From contig DNCM01000040.1 in the NCBI GenBank assembly GCA_003498085.1, positions 1 to 13,149 on the forward strand: a stretch of 13,149 nucleotides of DNA, written 5' to 3'. Below are positions 12,248-13,149 of this stretch, one piece after another. Position numbers and translations under genes: made by a program. This DNA comes from a bacterium (GTDB lineage: Bacteria; UBA9089; UBA9088). Under the pieces are notes generated by a model. That model was not told the origin of the DNA. It saw only the letters and a program-made list of their open reading frames with translations, and made no database searches. Numbering within the stretch: position 1 is the first letter of the stretch; the number at the start of each line of letters is the position of its first letter.

Positions 12248-13149
12248 ATGCCCACGAATAAAAGAAAAACACCTAAAAAAAATTCAAGAATTTTCCACAT
12301 TACTCCTAAAAGAGCTTTTGGCTTTGGAATAATGATTGTATCAATTATTATTGTCATTATTGTCATTAAAATTGCAATTCAAATGCCACCACCAGGCCCA
12401 CCAACAACGGTAGAGATATCTATAGTTCCCCCTAAGTTTAAAGTAGAATTTGGCGAACCTATAGATTATTATGATGGACTTCCAGAATCTCCTAATCCAA
12501 AGATAAAAGAGGCATTTGAAAGAGGGAAAAAGTTTAAAGAAGAATATAGGTTTTATGAAGCAATTAGGGAGTTTAAGCGATGCCTCAAATTTAAGCCCAA
12601 AGATGAGGAAAGAGGAGCCTTATTCATCCTTATTGGCAACTGTTTTTATTTCCAAAGTAAATATAAAGAAGCCTTTAGTTGGTATAAGAAAGGAATGAAG
12701 ATTTGCAAAAAGATAGACGATAAAGAAGGCTTAGCCACTATTTACAATAATATTGGGTTAATACATCACTCCCAAGGCAACTATCAAGAGGCGTTGGAGT
12801 GGCTTGAGAAGAGTAGTAAGATTTGTGAAAGTATAGGATACCAAGAAGGTTTAGCCGCAACTTATAATAATATTGGCGGAATACATGATTCCCAAGGCAA
12901 CTATCAAGAGGCGTTAGTGTGGTATATGAAGGATTTAGAGATTAGTGAAAGGATAGGAGACCAGGCAGGTTTAGCTACAACTTATAATAACATTGGGTCA
13001 ATACATAAAGCCCAAGGAAACTATCAAGAGGCGTTAGTGTGGTATGAGAAGAGTAAGAAGATCTATGAAAGGATAGGATACCAGAAAGGTTTAGCCGCAA
13101 CTTATAATAACATTGGCTCAATCTATGATTCCCAAGGCAACTATCAAGA
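12248..13149 (+). CDS. Membrane-anchored TPR protein, 3' end beyond the window
   Basis: An open frame from ATG 12248 to the right edge (300 complete codons, no stop). The N-terminus is very basic (KRKTPKK, then TPKR), followed by one strong hydrophobic span (about 24-45, rich in Ile/Val) and a proline-rich stretch PPPGPP (47-52). The positive-inside rule puts the rest outside the cytoplasm. TPR helices start near residue 85 and become regular 40-residue repeats from about 161 (YNNIG ... SQGNYQEALVWY). The ribosome-binding site is GAGGAGG (12229-12235) or AGGAG (12241-12245). GTG 12238 and ATG 12236 are closed by early stops. Part of its repeat array is identical in DNA to that of the CHAT-STAND gene. 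The function is unknown; a scaffold or sensor anchored at the membrane is the simplest reading. Confidence 0.85.
   Translation, partial: MPTNKRKTPKKNSRIFHITPKRAFGFGIMIVSIIIVIIVIKIAIQMPPPGPPTTVEISIVPPKFKVEFGEPIDYYDGLPESPNPKIKEAFERGKKFKEEYRFYEAIREFKRCLKFKPKDEERGALFILIGNCFYFQSKYKEAFSWYKKGMKICKKIDDKEGLATIYNNIGLIHHSQGNYQEALEWLEKSSKICESIGYQEGLAATYNNIGGIHDSQGNYQEALVWYMKDLEISERIGDQAGLATTYNNIGSIHKAQGNYQEALVWYEKSKKIYERIGYQKGLAATYNNIGSIYDSQGNYQ
12741..13149 (+). repeat. Second in-gene 120-bp TPR repeat array, continuing past the edge
   Basis: Units begin at 12741, 12861, 12981 and 13101, with the CAAGG(C/A)AACTATCAAGAGG block at 120-bp steps (GG at 12776, 12896, 13016, 13136). Positions 12885-12964 are identical to 10645-10724 in the CHAT-STAND gene, and 12981-13055 match 10981-11055 with two mismatches. 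The array is cut by the window end. Confidence 0.9.

Noticed and set aside
10501..13149. CRISPR array or diversity-generating retroelement from the regular repeats
   Set aside because: The 120-bp units are in-frame coding TPRs without spacers, and no reverse transcriptase or template repeat is present.

Overview
The window is AT-rich, and every gene in it lies on the + strand, tightly packed with many ATGA or TGATG overlaps. A TonB-dependent receptor, ExbB/ExbD/TonB and a predicted small outer-membrane barrel point to a diderm (Gram-negative-type) bacterium. Heavy use of ATA, AGA and AGG codons and long tetratricopeptide (TPR) arrays would suit an uncultured candidate-phylum lineage, but the sequence alone does not settle the taxon.

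Region 1 (88-1017) is a single membrane gene. It has a Yip1-type multi-span domain followed by a region that resembles a signal peptidase I catalytic domain but seems to lack the catalytic Ser and Lys.

Region 2 (1190-7210) is one tightly coupled operon: ECF sigma factor, a 66-residue possible anti-sigma remnant, a 2TM-domain protein, an exported TPR protein, a small glycine-rich outer-membrane protein, a TonB-dependent receptor, then ExbB, ExbD and TonB. It reads as a self-contained outer-membrane uptake system with its own energiser and its own regulator. A candidate ECF-type promoter (TGAAAC, 17 nt, CGTTAT) lies just upstream of the sigma gene and suggests autoregulation. The receptor has no N-terminal signalling (STN) domain, so this is not a classical FecA/FecR/FecI circuit. 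The substrate cannot be read from the sequence.

Region 3 (about 7271-13149) looks like an accessory or conflict/defence region. A perfect-consensus sigma70 promoter with a palindrome over its -35 box drives an AAA ATPase of the DUF4143 class. This gene overlaps by ATGA a large STAND protein with a CHAT protease, an NB-ARC-type NTPase and TPRs. Next comes an AbiEii-type nucleotidyltransferase with a small upstream partner, behind a perfect palindrome. Last is a membrane-anchored TPR protein that runs off the right edge.

The TPR arrays of the STAND protein and the last gene repeat at the DNA level with an exact 120-bp period and share an 80-nt identical stretch. This implies recent duplication or gene conversion between the two genes, which flank the toxin-antitoxin-like pair. 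No RNA genes, CRISPR arrays, transposases or convincing terminators were seen, and no stretch over 300 bases lacks a gene.
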